From Polaromonas sp. (GTDB lineage Bacteria > Pseudomonadota > Gammaproteobacteria > Burkholderiales > Burkholderiaceae), in the NCBI GenBank assembly GCA_013823505.1, contig PNMH01000018.1, positions 1 through 53,850 on the forward strand: DNA of 53,850 nt, read 5' to 3'. Below are positions 17,781 to 24,742 of the stretch, in pieces (position 1 is the stretch's first letter; the number at the start of each line of letters is the position of its first letter). The notes under the pieces were generated by a model. It made no database searches, was not told the origin of the DNA, and was given only the letters and a program-made list of their open reading frames with translations. Position numbers and translations under genes: made by a program.

Positions 17781-18742
17781 TGCGAGCCGCTCTGGACGTG
17801 CTGGGTGGTTGGGCTCTCAAGAGTGGCCTGCCGCCAGGACAAAGTCCGGGCGGGTCGTGGGACGCCGACGGCGGCGGTGACGACGATGGTCCGGGTGAGG
17901 GTGGTGAACGGGCCCGTTTTCGGGCCGTTTTCATTTCCGACCTCCACCTGGGCACCGCGGGCTGCCAGGCGCGCCCGCTGCTGGATTTCCTCAAACATCA
18001 CCCCAGCCACACGCTGTACCTGGTGGGTGACATCATCGACGGCTGGCAGTTGCGCCGCAAATGGTTCTGGCCGCAGGCGCACAACGATGTGGTGCAGAAA
18101 CTCCTGCGCCGTTCGCGCAAGGGTTGCCGCGTGGTCTTCGTGCCGGGCAACCACGACGAGTTCGCGCGCCAGTTCGACGGCCACAATTTCGGCGGAATCG
18201 AAGTGGCCAACGAAGCCGTGCACACCACCGCCGACGGCCGACGCCTGTGGGTGGTGCACGGCGACTATTTCGATGGCGTGATCCAGTGCGCCAAGTGGCT
18301 CGCCTACCTGGGCGACAACGCCTATGAGTTCACCCTCAAGCTCAATCGCCACCTCAATTCGCTGCGCGCGCGCATGGGCCTGCCGTACTGGTCGCTCTCG
18401 CAATACCTCAAGCACAAGGTCAAGAGCGCGCTGAACTACGTCACCGACTTCGAGCGCGCGGTGGCTGCCGAAGCCCGCTCGCGTGGTTACCAAGGCGTGG
18501 TCTGCGGCCACATCCACCGCCCCGAGATGCGCACCATTGACGGCACCCTGTACTGCAACGACGGCGACTGGGTGGAGAGCCTCTCAGCCCTGGTCGAGCA
18601 CATGGACGGCCGCCTGGAACTCGTGCACTGGAGTCCACAGACCGCGGCACCCGTTGGTGCCCAGGGAGACAAGCATGAAGATCCTGATCGTGACGGACGC
18701 CTGGCAACCGCAGGTGAATTCGGTCGCCACCACACTGGCTGA
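17780..18742 (+). CDS. plcP: PlcP-like metallophosphoesterase (UDP-diacylglucosamine hydrolase family)
   Basis: A 320-residue calcineurin-like phosphoesterase. Metal-binding motifs run in order: FISDLHLGT, LVGDIIDGW, VPGNHDE, HGDYFDG and GHIH. The family includes LpxH, but this branch matches PlcP of Sinorhizobium, a phospholipase C that strips head groups from membrane phospholipids under phosphate starvation to leave diacylglycerol. That choice rests on the olsB-like gene before it and the glycosyltransferase after it. Residues 1-47 are a Gly/Asp-rich extension without domain; the DNA there folds into a terminator-like hairpin. The last 68 bases overlap the glycosyltransferase in another frame. 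Confidence 0.72.
   Translation: MRAALDVLGGWALKSGLPPGQSPGGSWDADGGGDDDGPGEGGERARFRAVFISDLHLGTAGCQARPLLDFLKHHPSHTLYLVGDIIDGWQLRRKWFWPQAHNDVVQKLLRRSRKGCRVVFVPGNHDEFARQFDGHNFGGIEVANEAVHTTADGRRLWVVHGDYFDGVIQCAKWLAYLGDNAYEFTLKLNRHLNSLRARMGLPYWSLSQYLKHKVKSALNYVTDFERAVAAEARSRGYQGVVCGHIHRPEMRTIDGTLYCNDGDWVESLSALVEHMDGRLELVHWSPQTAAPVGAQGDKHEDPDRDGRLATAGEFGRHHTG
17909..17939 (+). other. Terminator-like hairpin inside the plcP-like reading frame
   Basis: GGCCCG (17911-17916), TTTT loop and CGGGCC (17921-17926) form a GC-rich stem, extendable by AACGG/CGTT around one bulged base, followed by the T-rich stretch GTTTTCATTTCC. It lies at codons 44-52, before the first catalytic motif. It could attenuate plcP and agt relative to olsB or be a by-product of codon choice. 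Confidence 0.4.
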
Positions 18743-19787
18743 ACTGGTTCGACAGCTCCAGATCAGCGGCCACGAGGTCGTGGTGATCCAGCCCGGGCAG
18801 TTCCGCACGCGGCCTTGCCCGGGGTTTCCGAGTCTGCAGATTGCGTGGTTTCCCGGTGCCCGGCTGCGTGAACTCATGGACAGTGCCGAAGCGCACGCCA
18901 TCCACATCGCCACCGAAGGCCCGCTGGGTTGGGCGGCCCGGCGCCATTGTCTGCGGCGCCGCTGGCCTTTCACCACCGCGTTTCACACCAAGTTTCCCGA
19001 GATCCTCAAAGACACCTTCGGCCTGCCGGTGAGTTGGGGCTACGCGCTGTTGCGCTGTTTTCACCGGCCCTCCAGCGGCGTGATGGCACCCAGTCAGGGT
19101 GTGCTCAACATGCTGGAGGTGCGAAGGTTTCGCCGCCTGCTGCTGTGGACACACGGCGTGGACACACGCCTGTTCGCGCTGTCCGACAGCAGCCAGCCTT
19201 GTGCGCCGCTGGGTCCACTGGCGCACCCGGTGAGCCTGTATGTCGGGCGAATCGCGCGCGAAAAAAACATCGAGGCCTTTCTGGCGCTGGATGTGCCCGG
19301 CAGCAAGGTCGTCTGTGGTGTCGGGCCGTTGGCCTCGAGCTTGCGGGCGCGCTACCCCAATGTGCATTGGCTCGGCTTGTTGCCCCGGCACGAGCTGGCA
19401 CAGGTGTACGCCTGTGCCGATGTGTTCGTGTTCCCGGCCCGCGGCGAGACCTTTGGTCGCACCATGCTCGAGGCCATGGCCAGCGGTGTGCCCGTGGCCG
19501 CCTACCCGGGGGACGGTCCCATGCAGGTTCTGGGGCAGAGCCACGCAGGGGCCATGCGCGAAGACCTGCGCGAGGCCTGGGTCGAGGCGCTCAAGGTGCA
19601 GCGCCACGAGGCGCGCGACCGCGCCTTGCAGTTTGGCTGGGGCAGGGCGAGCGCGCTGTTCCTGTCGCACCTGGTGGTGTTGCCGCGGCACCCGAGGCCG
19701 CGCCAGCGCCCGAGCCTCTCCGTGTTGGGCCACGACGCAGACGCTCTCGCGAAACTGTCACACAAACGTCATCCGCTCGTTGAATAA
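18675..19787 (+). CDS. agt: GT4 glycosyltransferase, Agt-like (glycosylates diacylglycerol)
   Basis: A 370-residue GT-B fold glycosyltransferase. It starts MKILIVTDAWQPQVNSVATT, has the acceptor-side segment AFHTKFPEI, the donor hinge LYVGRIAREKN and the GT4 EX7E signature ARGETFGRTMLEAMASGVP. This group includes Agt, which adds glucose or glucuronate to the diacylglycerol released by PlcP, and mannosyltransferases such as MgtA. Adjacency to the PlcP-like gene is the main ground for choosing Agt. It starts 68 bases inside plcP, so translation is probably coupled. Its 3' end carries the Pho box for ppk1. Confidence 0.7.
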   Translation: MKILIVTDAWQPQVNSVATTLAELVRQLQISGHEVVVIQPGQFRTRPCPGFPSLQIAWFPGARLRELMDSAEAHAIHIATEGPLGWAARRHCLRRRWPFTTAFHTKFPEILKDTFGLPVSWGYALLRCFHRPSSGVMAPSQGVLNMLEVRRFRRLLLWTHGVDTRLFALSDSSQPCAPLGPLAHPVSLYVGRIAREKNIEAFLALDVPGSKVVCGVGPLASSLRARYPNVHWLGLLPRHELAQVYACADVFVFPARGETFGRTMLEAMASGVPVAAYPGDGPMQVLGQSHAGAMREDLREAWVEALKVQRHEARDRALQFGWGRASALFLSHLVVLPRHPRPRQRPSLSVLGHDADALAKLSHKRHPLVE

Positions 19788-19794
19788 TCGTCAC
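19755..19794 (+). promoter_or_regulatory. Pho box before ppk1
   Basis: CTGTCAC (19755-19761), four bases, ACGTCAT (19766-19772): 12 of 14 matches with 11-bp period. A further unit TCGTCAC at 19788-19794 stays in register two periods on. CATACT (19817-19822) is a possible -10. The first two units lie in the last codons of the glycosyltransferase, 97 bp or more before the ppk1 ATG. Confidence 0.65.
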
Positions 19795-19868
19795 AAAGTT
19801 CGGGGAAGCGGCTGGGCATACTGCGCCAGACCACAGGACGGACGCCCCCGTCGACAACAAGATCAGAC

Positions 19869-21947
19869 ATGAGCGGCAACAACTCCAACAGCAAGTTTCC
19901 TTTCCTCGATCGCGATCACAGCATCCTGGCTTTCAACGAGCGCGTCATGGACTGGGCGCGCCGGCCCGACGTGCCTCTGCTGGAGCGCCTGCGCTACCTC
20001 AGCATCGTCTCCAGCAACCTCGACGAGTTCTTCGAGGTCCGCGTGGCTCCCCACCTCACCGCAGCGCAAGCCAACGAGCAACGCGGCCAGTACACCGCGC
20101 AGACCTTCGAGAAGCTTTCGGAAGAAGTCCACGAGCTTGTGGCGCAGCAATACGCCATCTACAACGACGAACTGCTGCCCCTGCTGGAGAAAAAGGGCAT
20201 CAAGCTGATCTCGCACGGCGAGCGCAATCCCCGCCAGCGGCGCTGGGTCAAGGAATTCTTCGTCAATGAAGTGCAGCCGCTGCTGATGCCGGTGGGCCTG
20301 GACCCGGCGCATCCGTTTCCTCAGGTGGCCAACAAGTCGCTCAACTTCATCGTGCGCCTGGCGGGCAAGGATGCATTCGGGCGCGAGAACGAAATCGCCA
20401 TCGTGAAGGTGCCGCGCATCCTGCCGCGCTTCTTCCGCATGCCGCCCATCAAGGGCTCCAAGCAGACTCACTTCGTCTCCATTTCCAGCTTGATCCGCTC
20501 CCACCTGGGCGACCTGTTCCCGGGCCGCCAGGTCACCGAGTTTTCGCAGTTCCGCGTCACGCGCCATTCCGATCTGGCGGTGGACGAAGAAGAAGTGAAG
20601 AACCTGCGGACCGCCCTGCGCAAGGGACTTCAGCAGCGCCATTACGGCCAGGCCTTGCGGCTCGAAGTGTCGGCGGGTTGCTCCGAGTTCCTCTCCGACT
20701 TTTTGCTGGAGCAGTTCGCCTTGCCCTCCAAGGCGCTCTACCGCGTACCCGGGCCGGTGAACCTGGTGCGCCTGAACCAGCTGATCGACAAGGTCGATGC
20801 GCCCGCGCTGCGCTTCGAGCCCTACAACGGCGGCTGGCCCGCCCAGCTCACGCCAGGGCAGTCGTACTTTGAGCGGCTGCAGCAGGGTGATGTGCTGATC
20901 CACCAGCCCTACGAGAGTTTTGACGCCGTGCTGGCTTTCCTGAGGGAGGCTGTAGAAGACCCGGACGTGTTGGCCATCAAGCAGACCATTTACCGCACCG
21001 GTGCCAAGTCGGAGCTGATGAACCTGCTGCGCGAAGCCGTGCGCCGCGGCAAAGAAGTGACGGCCGTGGTGGAGCTCAAGGCGCGCTTTGACGAAGAGGC
21101 CAACATCAATTACGCCGAGCGGCTGGAGTCAGTGGGTGCGCAGGTGGTCTATGGCGTGGTGGGTCTCAAGACCCACGCCAAGATGCTGCTGGTGACCCGG
21201 CGCGAGGCCAGCGGCCTCAAGCGTTACGCCCACCTGTCCACCGGCAACTACAACCCGGGCACGGCCAGGCTCTACACCGACCTGAGCTACCTCACAGCCG
21301 ACGACGCACTCACCGCCGACCTCGAGCAGATCTTTTTGCACCTGGCCAGCCAGAACCGCCTGCCCAAGCTCAACAAGGCCCTGATTGCACCGTTTCACCT
21401 GCACAAGGCCATGCTGGACAAGCTGGATGCGGCGGGTGCGGCTGCCAAGGCCGGGCAGGACGCGCGCGTGATCGTCAAGATGAACGCGCTCACCGACGAG
21501 CAGTTGGCGCGCGCGCTGGCAGTGGCTTCGCAGCAGGGCGTGAAGATCGACCTCATCATCCGCGGCGCCTGCATCCTGCCCGCGCAGGTGCCGGGCTTCA
21601 CCGACAACGTGCGCGTGCGCTCGGTGATCGGGCGCTTGCTGGAGCATTCGCGGGTGTTCTATTTCCGCACCGGTGAGACGGAAGAGCTGTGGCTCTCCAG
21701 TGCCGACTGGATGAACCGCAACATGTTGCGCCGCATCGAGTTGGCCTGGCCCGTGACCGATCCCGCGCTGCGCCACCGCATCATGGACGAGTGCCTGTCG
21801 GCCTACCTGCACGACACCAAGGACGCCTGGCTGCTGCAACCGGACGGGCGCTACGTGCCCGCCGGCATCACCGGCAACGGGCGGGCGCGGGCCGTGATGC
21901 ATTCGGCGCAGGCGAGTCTGATGTCGCGCTACGGCAGCAAGGGATAG
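19869..21947 (+). CDS. ppk1: Polyphosphate kinase 1
   Basis: Reversibly transfers the ATP gamma-phosphate to polyphosphate. 692 residues, standard length. N-terminal segment FLDRDHSILAFNERVMDWA; catalytic PLD-like domains with IKQTIYRTGAKSELM, the phospho-histidine loop GLKTHAKMLLV and HLSTGNYNPGTARLYTD; C-terminal IIRGACILPAQVPG and LWLSSADWMNRN. It lies downstream of a clear Pho box and 2 bp before sixA. PhoB control and the nearby ppx and histone-like genes place it in a polyphosphate module. Confidence 0.97.
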   Translation: MSGNNSNSKFPFLDRDHSILAFNERVMDWARRPDVPLLERLRYLSIVSSNLDEFFEVRVAPHLTAAQANEQRGQYTAQTFEKLSEEVHELVAQQYAIYNDELLPLLEKKGIKLISHGERNPRQRRWVKEFFVNEVQPLLMPVGLDPAHPFPQVANKSLNFIVRLAGKDAFGRENEIAIVKVPRILPRFFRMPPIKGSKQTHFVSISSLIRSHLGDLFPGRQVTEFSQFRVTRHSDLAVDEEEVKNLRTALRKGLQQRHYGQALRLEVSAGCSEFLSDFLLEQFALPSKALYRVPGPVNLVRLNQLIDKVDAPALRFEPYNGGWPAQLTPGQSYFERLQQGDVLIHQPYESFDAVLAFLREAVEDPDVLAIKQTIYRTGAKSELMNLLREAVRRGKEVTAVVELKARFDEEANINYAERLESVGAQVVYGVVGLKTHAKMLLVTRREASGLKRYAHLSTGNYNPGTARLYTDLSYLTADDALTADLEQIFLHLASQNRLPKLNKALIAPFHLHKAMLDKLDAAGAAAKAGQDARVIVKMNALTDEQLARALAVASQQGVKIDLIIRGACILPAQVPGFTDNVRVRSVIGRLLEHSRVFYFRTGETEELWLSSADWMNRNMLRRIELAWPVTDPALRHRIMDECLSAYLHDTKDAWLLQPDGRYVPAGITGNGRARAVMHSAQASLMSRYGSKG

Positions 21948-21949
21948 CC

Positions 21950-22447
21950 ATGGAAGCCCGCACCATGGACCTGATCCTTTGGCGACACGCTGAAGCCCAT
22001 GAGCACCCCGATCCCGTGGCGGGGATGCCTGGCGACGCCAAAGACCTGGTGCGGCGCCTGACCCCGCGCGGGGAAAAGCAAGCTGCGCGCATGGCCGCTT
22101 GGCTGGACCGCCAGTTGCCCGAGGGCGCGCGCATTTTCAGCAGCCCGGCTTCGCGTTGTGAGCAGACGGCGATGGCGTTGGGCCGAAAGTTCAAGCTGCG
22201 CGAAGAGCTGTTGCCCGAAGGCGATCCACTGGCCTTGCTGGAGCTGGTGCAGTGGCCGCACGGCAAGTCACCGGTGGTGGTGGTTGGTCACCAGCCCACG
22301 CTGGGCCGGGTGGTTGCTCGGCTGCTCAATCTGGCCGAGGACGACTGCTCTGTGAAGAAGGGGGCTGTGTGGTGGCTGCGGCACCGCGAGCGCGCCAGCG
22401 GCAACCAGACCGTCGTGGTGACGGTTCAAACCCCTGAACTGATCTGA
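21950..22447 (+). CDS. sixA: SixA-type histidine phosphatase
   Basis: A 165-residue minimal histidine phosphatase. The catalytic loop is ILWRHAEAHEHPDP with the RHG-like RHA, followed by LTPRGEKQAARMAAWL, SSPASRCEQTA and the second histidine in VVVVGHQPTLGRVVA. E. coli SixA acts on phospho-histidine of PTS-Ntr/ArcB proteins; here a role linked to the adjacent ppk1 is possible but unproven. The ATG at 21950, 2 bp after ppk1, was chosen; an ATG 15 bases later is also credible. A strong hairpin follows the stop. Confidence 0.85.
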   Translation: MEARTMDLILWRHAEAHEHPDPVAGMPGDAKDLVRRLTPRGEKQAARMAAWLDRQLPEGARIFSSPASRCEQTAMALGRKFKLREELLPEGDPLALLELVQWPHGKSPVVVVGHQPTLGRVVARLLNLAEDDCSVKKGAVWWLRHRERASGNQTVVVTVQTPELI

Positions 22448-22452
22448 ACGAA

Positions 22453-22473
22453 ACCCGGGGTCTTGCCCCGGGT
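22453..22473. terminator. Hairpin between convergent sixA and the histone-like gene
   Basis: A perfect 8-bp stem ACCCGGGG / CCCCGGGT around a 5-base loop. On the minus strand it is followed by TTTCGTT, on the plus strand by no T-run. It is best read as the terminator of the minus-strand histone-like gene, possibly also stopping sixA transcription. Confidence 0.6.
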
Positions 22474-22478
22474 GGGTG

Positions 22479-22919
22479 TCAGGCGGCCGCGACCTTTTTG
22501 GCGGGCGCAGCGGCCTTCTTGGCTGCGGGCTTGGCAGCCACTTTTTTCGCGACCGCTGCTTTGACGGCGGGTTTGGCCACCGGCTTGGCCTGGGGTTTGG
22601 TCGCCACCTTGGCGGCGGCCTTCACCGCAGGCTTGGCGACAGGTTTGGCCACGGGCTTTTTCGGCGCTTCGGGCTTCTTTTCGGTGCCGGTTGGGCGGCC
22701 GGTCTTGAGCGTGGGAACGGCAGACAACGCAGCTTTGAAGGCGGCGTCGTTCAGGCCTTGCAGGGCCATGAGGCCAGCGCGCAGCAGTTCACTTTTCTTC
22801 ACGCTGGTGCCCAGCGCAATGGCACGGGTCTTCAGCGTTTCGATGGCGGCGAATTCTGCCTTAGGAATGGTGAAGCTGTCGCGCACGAGCTTGGGCTTCT
22901 TGTTGTTCTGACTGGCCAT
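22479..22919 (-). CDS. Histone H1-like Ala/Lys/Pro-rich protein with a ribbon-helix-helix-like N-terminus
   Basis: 146 residues in two parts. Residues 13-52 (RDSFTIPKAEFAAIETLK, then KKSELLRAGLMAL) match a strand-helix-helix pattern like ribbon-helix-helix DNA-binding proteins. Residues 80-146 are a low-complexity basic tail with an exact repeat AKPVAKPAVKAA (91-102, 111-122), like eukaryotic H1 and Pseudomonas AlgP. It sits between ppk1-sixA and ppx. Three in-register Pho half-sites and a palindrome precede it. In Pseudomonas aeruginosa AlgP affects spacing of polyphosphate granules on the nucleoid; a similar role is inferred here. Binding of DNA, polyphosphate or both is untested. GGAG precedes the ATG by 9 bases. 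Confidence 0.8.
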   Translation of the reverse strand: MASQNNKKPKLVRDSFTIPKAEFAAIETLKTRAIALGTSVKKSELLRAGLMALQGLNDAAFKAALSAVPTLKTGRPTGTEKKPEAPKKPVAKPVAKPAVKAAAKVATKPQAKPVAKPAVKAAVAKKVAAKPAAKKAAAPAKKVAAA

Positions 22920-22953
22920 GAATGCACTCCGGTGAAATATGAAAAGGAGGGCA

Positions 22954-22981
22954 GTATAAACCGTATAAACCGTTTATACGG
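22954..22981. promoter_or_regulatory. GTATAAACC direct repeat and 10-bp palindrome, candidate autoregulatory operator
   Basis: GTATAAACC occurs twice in tandem (22954-22962, 22963-22971). The second copy forms one arm of a perfect inverted repeat: CCGTATAAAC (22961-22970), one base, GTTTATACGG (22972-22981). It lies between the Pho box and the histone-like start codon and contains every -10-like hexamer there (TATAAA, TTATAC, TATACT on the minus strand). A bound protein would therefore block the promoter. Confidence 0.55.
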
Positions 22982-22983
22982 TT

Positions 22984-23012
22984 GTGACAATATCGTGACA
23001 GATGCGTGACGC
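22984..23012 (-). promoter_or_regulatory. Triple Pho box before the histone-like gene
   Basis: On the minus strand three half-sites follow at exact 11-bp steps: GCGTCAC (23012-23006), CTGTCAC (23001-22995), TTGTCAC (22990-22984). The last two match the PhoB consensus at 13 of 14 positions. The site is 65-93 bp upstream of the start codon and is the longest Pho box in the window. It is also just downstream of ppx, which reads the same way. Confidence 0.7.
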
Positions 23013-23034
23013 CGCGCTTCGCAAGCGCCCTCGG

Positions 23035-24519
23035 TCAACGGATGTCGGCTGTGAACTTCCAGGCCGATTTCTGCCAGGCCACCACCTCTTCACCGAGCAA
23101 CCACGCCGACTGCGGATAGCGTTTGGCCCAGCCCGGGTTGGTTGCCAGCTTGAATGCGCGCGGCTTGTAGCTCAGTTTGACCGACTCGTGCTCCGGCATC
23201 TGGCGTGCGTGGCACAGCAGCACCGCCAGTCGCAGGGCCATGAGCTGTTTGGCGAACAGCTCGTCCTGCAGCGCATCCTCGAGCTTGCGCAGCTTGCCGC
23301 GCTGGCCCAAGACCAGCTGGCTCATGCGGTGCAGCTCCGGCAAAGAGAAGCCGCGGGCGTCCACGTTGTCCAGAATGTAGGCGCCATGGTGGTGCGAGCG
23401 TTCGTGGGAAATGTGGGTGCCGATCTCGTGCAGGCGCGCCGCCCAGGCCAGCTTCTGCGAATACCGCTCGTTCTGCGCGTCCAGCGCGGCAATCTGCGAG
23501 AAGAGGGCGGTACTCACCGTGCTGACGCGTTTGCCCTGGGCCTCGTCGGCCGAGAATCGGTGGGTCAGCCAGCTCACGGTGCGCTCCCGCACATCACCGC
23601 CGTCGGTGTCGCGGTCGATCAGGTCGTAGAGCGCGCCGTGGCGCAGTGCGCCCTGCGCCACCAGCATCTGTTCAATGCCGAACAGGTCGAAGATGGCGCG
23701 TAGCACGCTCACACCTCCGCCGATCACCGGGCGGCGGTCGTCCTTGAGCCCTTCGAGGCGCAACTGATCGACGTTACCCGACTTGATCATGCGGTCAAGC
23801 AGCCATTCCAGCCCTGGACGGGTGACCACACCCGATGCCCAGCCATTGGCGGCCAGCATGTCGGCCACCGCACCCACGGTGCCGGACGAGCCGTAGGCCA
23901 CTGTCCAGTCGGCGGGCGGGAATTTGTCCAGTGCTTCGTCAATCACCGCCTTGGCGGCCACCTCGGCCGTCTTGAAGGCGGCGGCGGTGAGCTGGCCGCG
24001 CGGGAAGTAACGCGTGGACCAGGCCACGCTGCCCAGGCGGTACGACTCCATGGTGCGGGCCGAATAGCCCTGGCCCAGGATCATTTCGGTGGAGCGTCCG
24101 CCGATGTCGACCACCAGGCGCTTTTCGTCCGAATGCGGCAGCAGACGGGAGACGCCCTGGTAAATCAGGCGGGCTTCTTCGTAGCCAGACACCACATCGA
24201 TCGGAAAACCGAGGATGGCCTGCGCCTGGCGCACGAAATCGTCGCGGTTTTTCGCCTCGCGCAGGGTCTGGGTGGCCACCGCGCGCACCTGTTGGCGCTT
24301 GAATCCGTGCAGACGCTCGGCAAAGCGGGCCAGGCATTCCCAGCCACGCTCCATGGCGGCCTGGCTGAGGTTTTTTTCCTCGTCCAGCCCGTTGCCCTGG
24401 CGCACGGTCTCCTTGAGGTATTCGATGCGCTCGATGTGCCCCGAGTGGTAACGGCCAATTTCCAGCCGAAAACTGTTGGAGCCGAGGTCGATGGCGGCAA
24501 GTAAGGTACCGTTTTGCAT
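23035..24519 (-). CDS. ppx: Exopolyphosphatase (Ppx/GppA family)
   Basis: Removes terminal phosphate from polyphosphate; the family also includes pppGpp hydrolase GppA. 494 residues. ASKHA-fold start LAAIDLGSNSFRLEIGR, then VVDIGGRSTEMILGQG and AYGSSGTVGAVADML; the C-terminal HD-like helical domain has HEIGTHISHERSHHHGAYIL. The start was placed at MQNGTLLAAIDLG; the open frame extends 48 residues further without family similarity, and no strong ribosome binding site is present. Divergent from pstS. A single TTGTCAC on its strand is not a full Pho box. Confidence 0.94.
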   Translation of the reverse strand: MQNGTLLAAIDLGSNSFRLEIGRYHSGHIERIEYLKETVRQGNGLDEEKNLSQAAMERGWECLARFAERLHGFKRQQVRAVATQTLREAKNRDDFVRQAQAILGFPIDVVSGYEEARLIYQGVSRLLPHSDEKRLVVDIGGRSTEMILGQGYSARTMESYRLGSVAWSTRYFPRGQLTAAAFKTAEVAAKAVIDEALDKFPPADWTVAYGSSGTVGAVADMLAANGWASGVVTRPGLEWLLDRMIKSGNVDQLRLEGLKDDRRPVIGGGVSVLRAIFDLFGIEQMLVAQGALRHGALYDLIDRDTDGGDVRERTVSWLTHRFSADEAQGKRVSTVSTALFSQIAALDAQNERYSQKLAWAARLHEIGTHISHERSHHHGAYILDNVDARGFSLPELHRMSQLVLGQRGKLRKLEDALQDELFAKQLMALRLAVLLCHARQMPEHESVKLSYKPRAFKLATNPGWAKRYPQSAWLLGEEVVAWQKSAWKFTADIR

Positions 24520-24670
24520 GCGAAAGGGGGAGTCGGCGAGCCAGAACGGCTTCTCGGGAATCGGGGGAGGGCTGCGGGAGCCCCGGATTGTGACGCATGC
24601 CCGGTCCGGCATCTGTTCGCAAGCGTGCAAATGCGGTGCGCATCGGCCGGCGGACTGTGACAACCGCGAT

Positions 24671-24688
24671 CTGTCACGAGCTTGTCAC
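24671..24688 (+). promoter_or_regulatory. Pho box before pstS
   Basis: CTGTCAC (24671-24677), four bases, TTGTCAC (24682-24688): 13 of 14 matches. CCTAGA/TAGAGT around 24697-24704 lies about 10 bp downstream, where a PhoB-dependent -10 is expected. The pstS ATG is 54 bp further on, with AAGGAG before it. A reverse-strand GTGACAA at 24657 may serve divergent ppx. Confidence 0.75.
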
Positions 24689-24742
24689 ATTGCCTCCCTA
24701 GAGTCGCTCCTGTTCCTCTTCCCAACCGCAAGGAGTCTCTCA

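Noticed and set aside
24657..24663. Reverse-strand TTGTCAC as a Pho box for ppx
   Set aside because: No second half-site lies 11 bp away on that strand, so it is a lone half-site.
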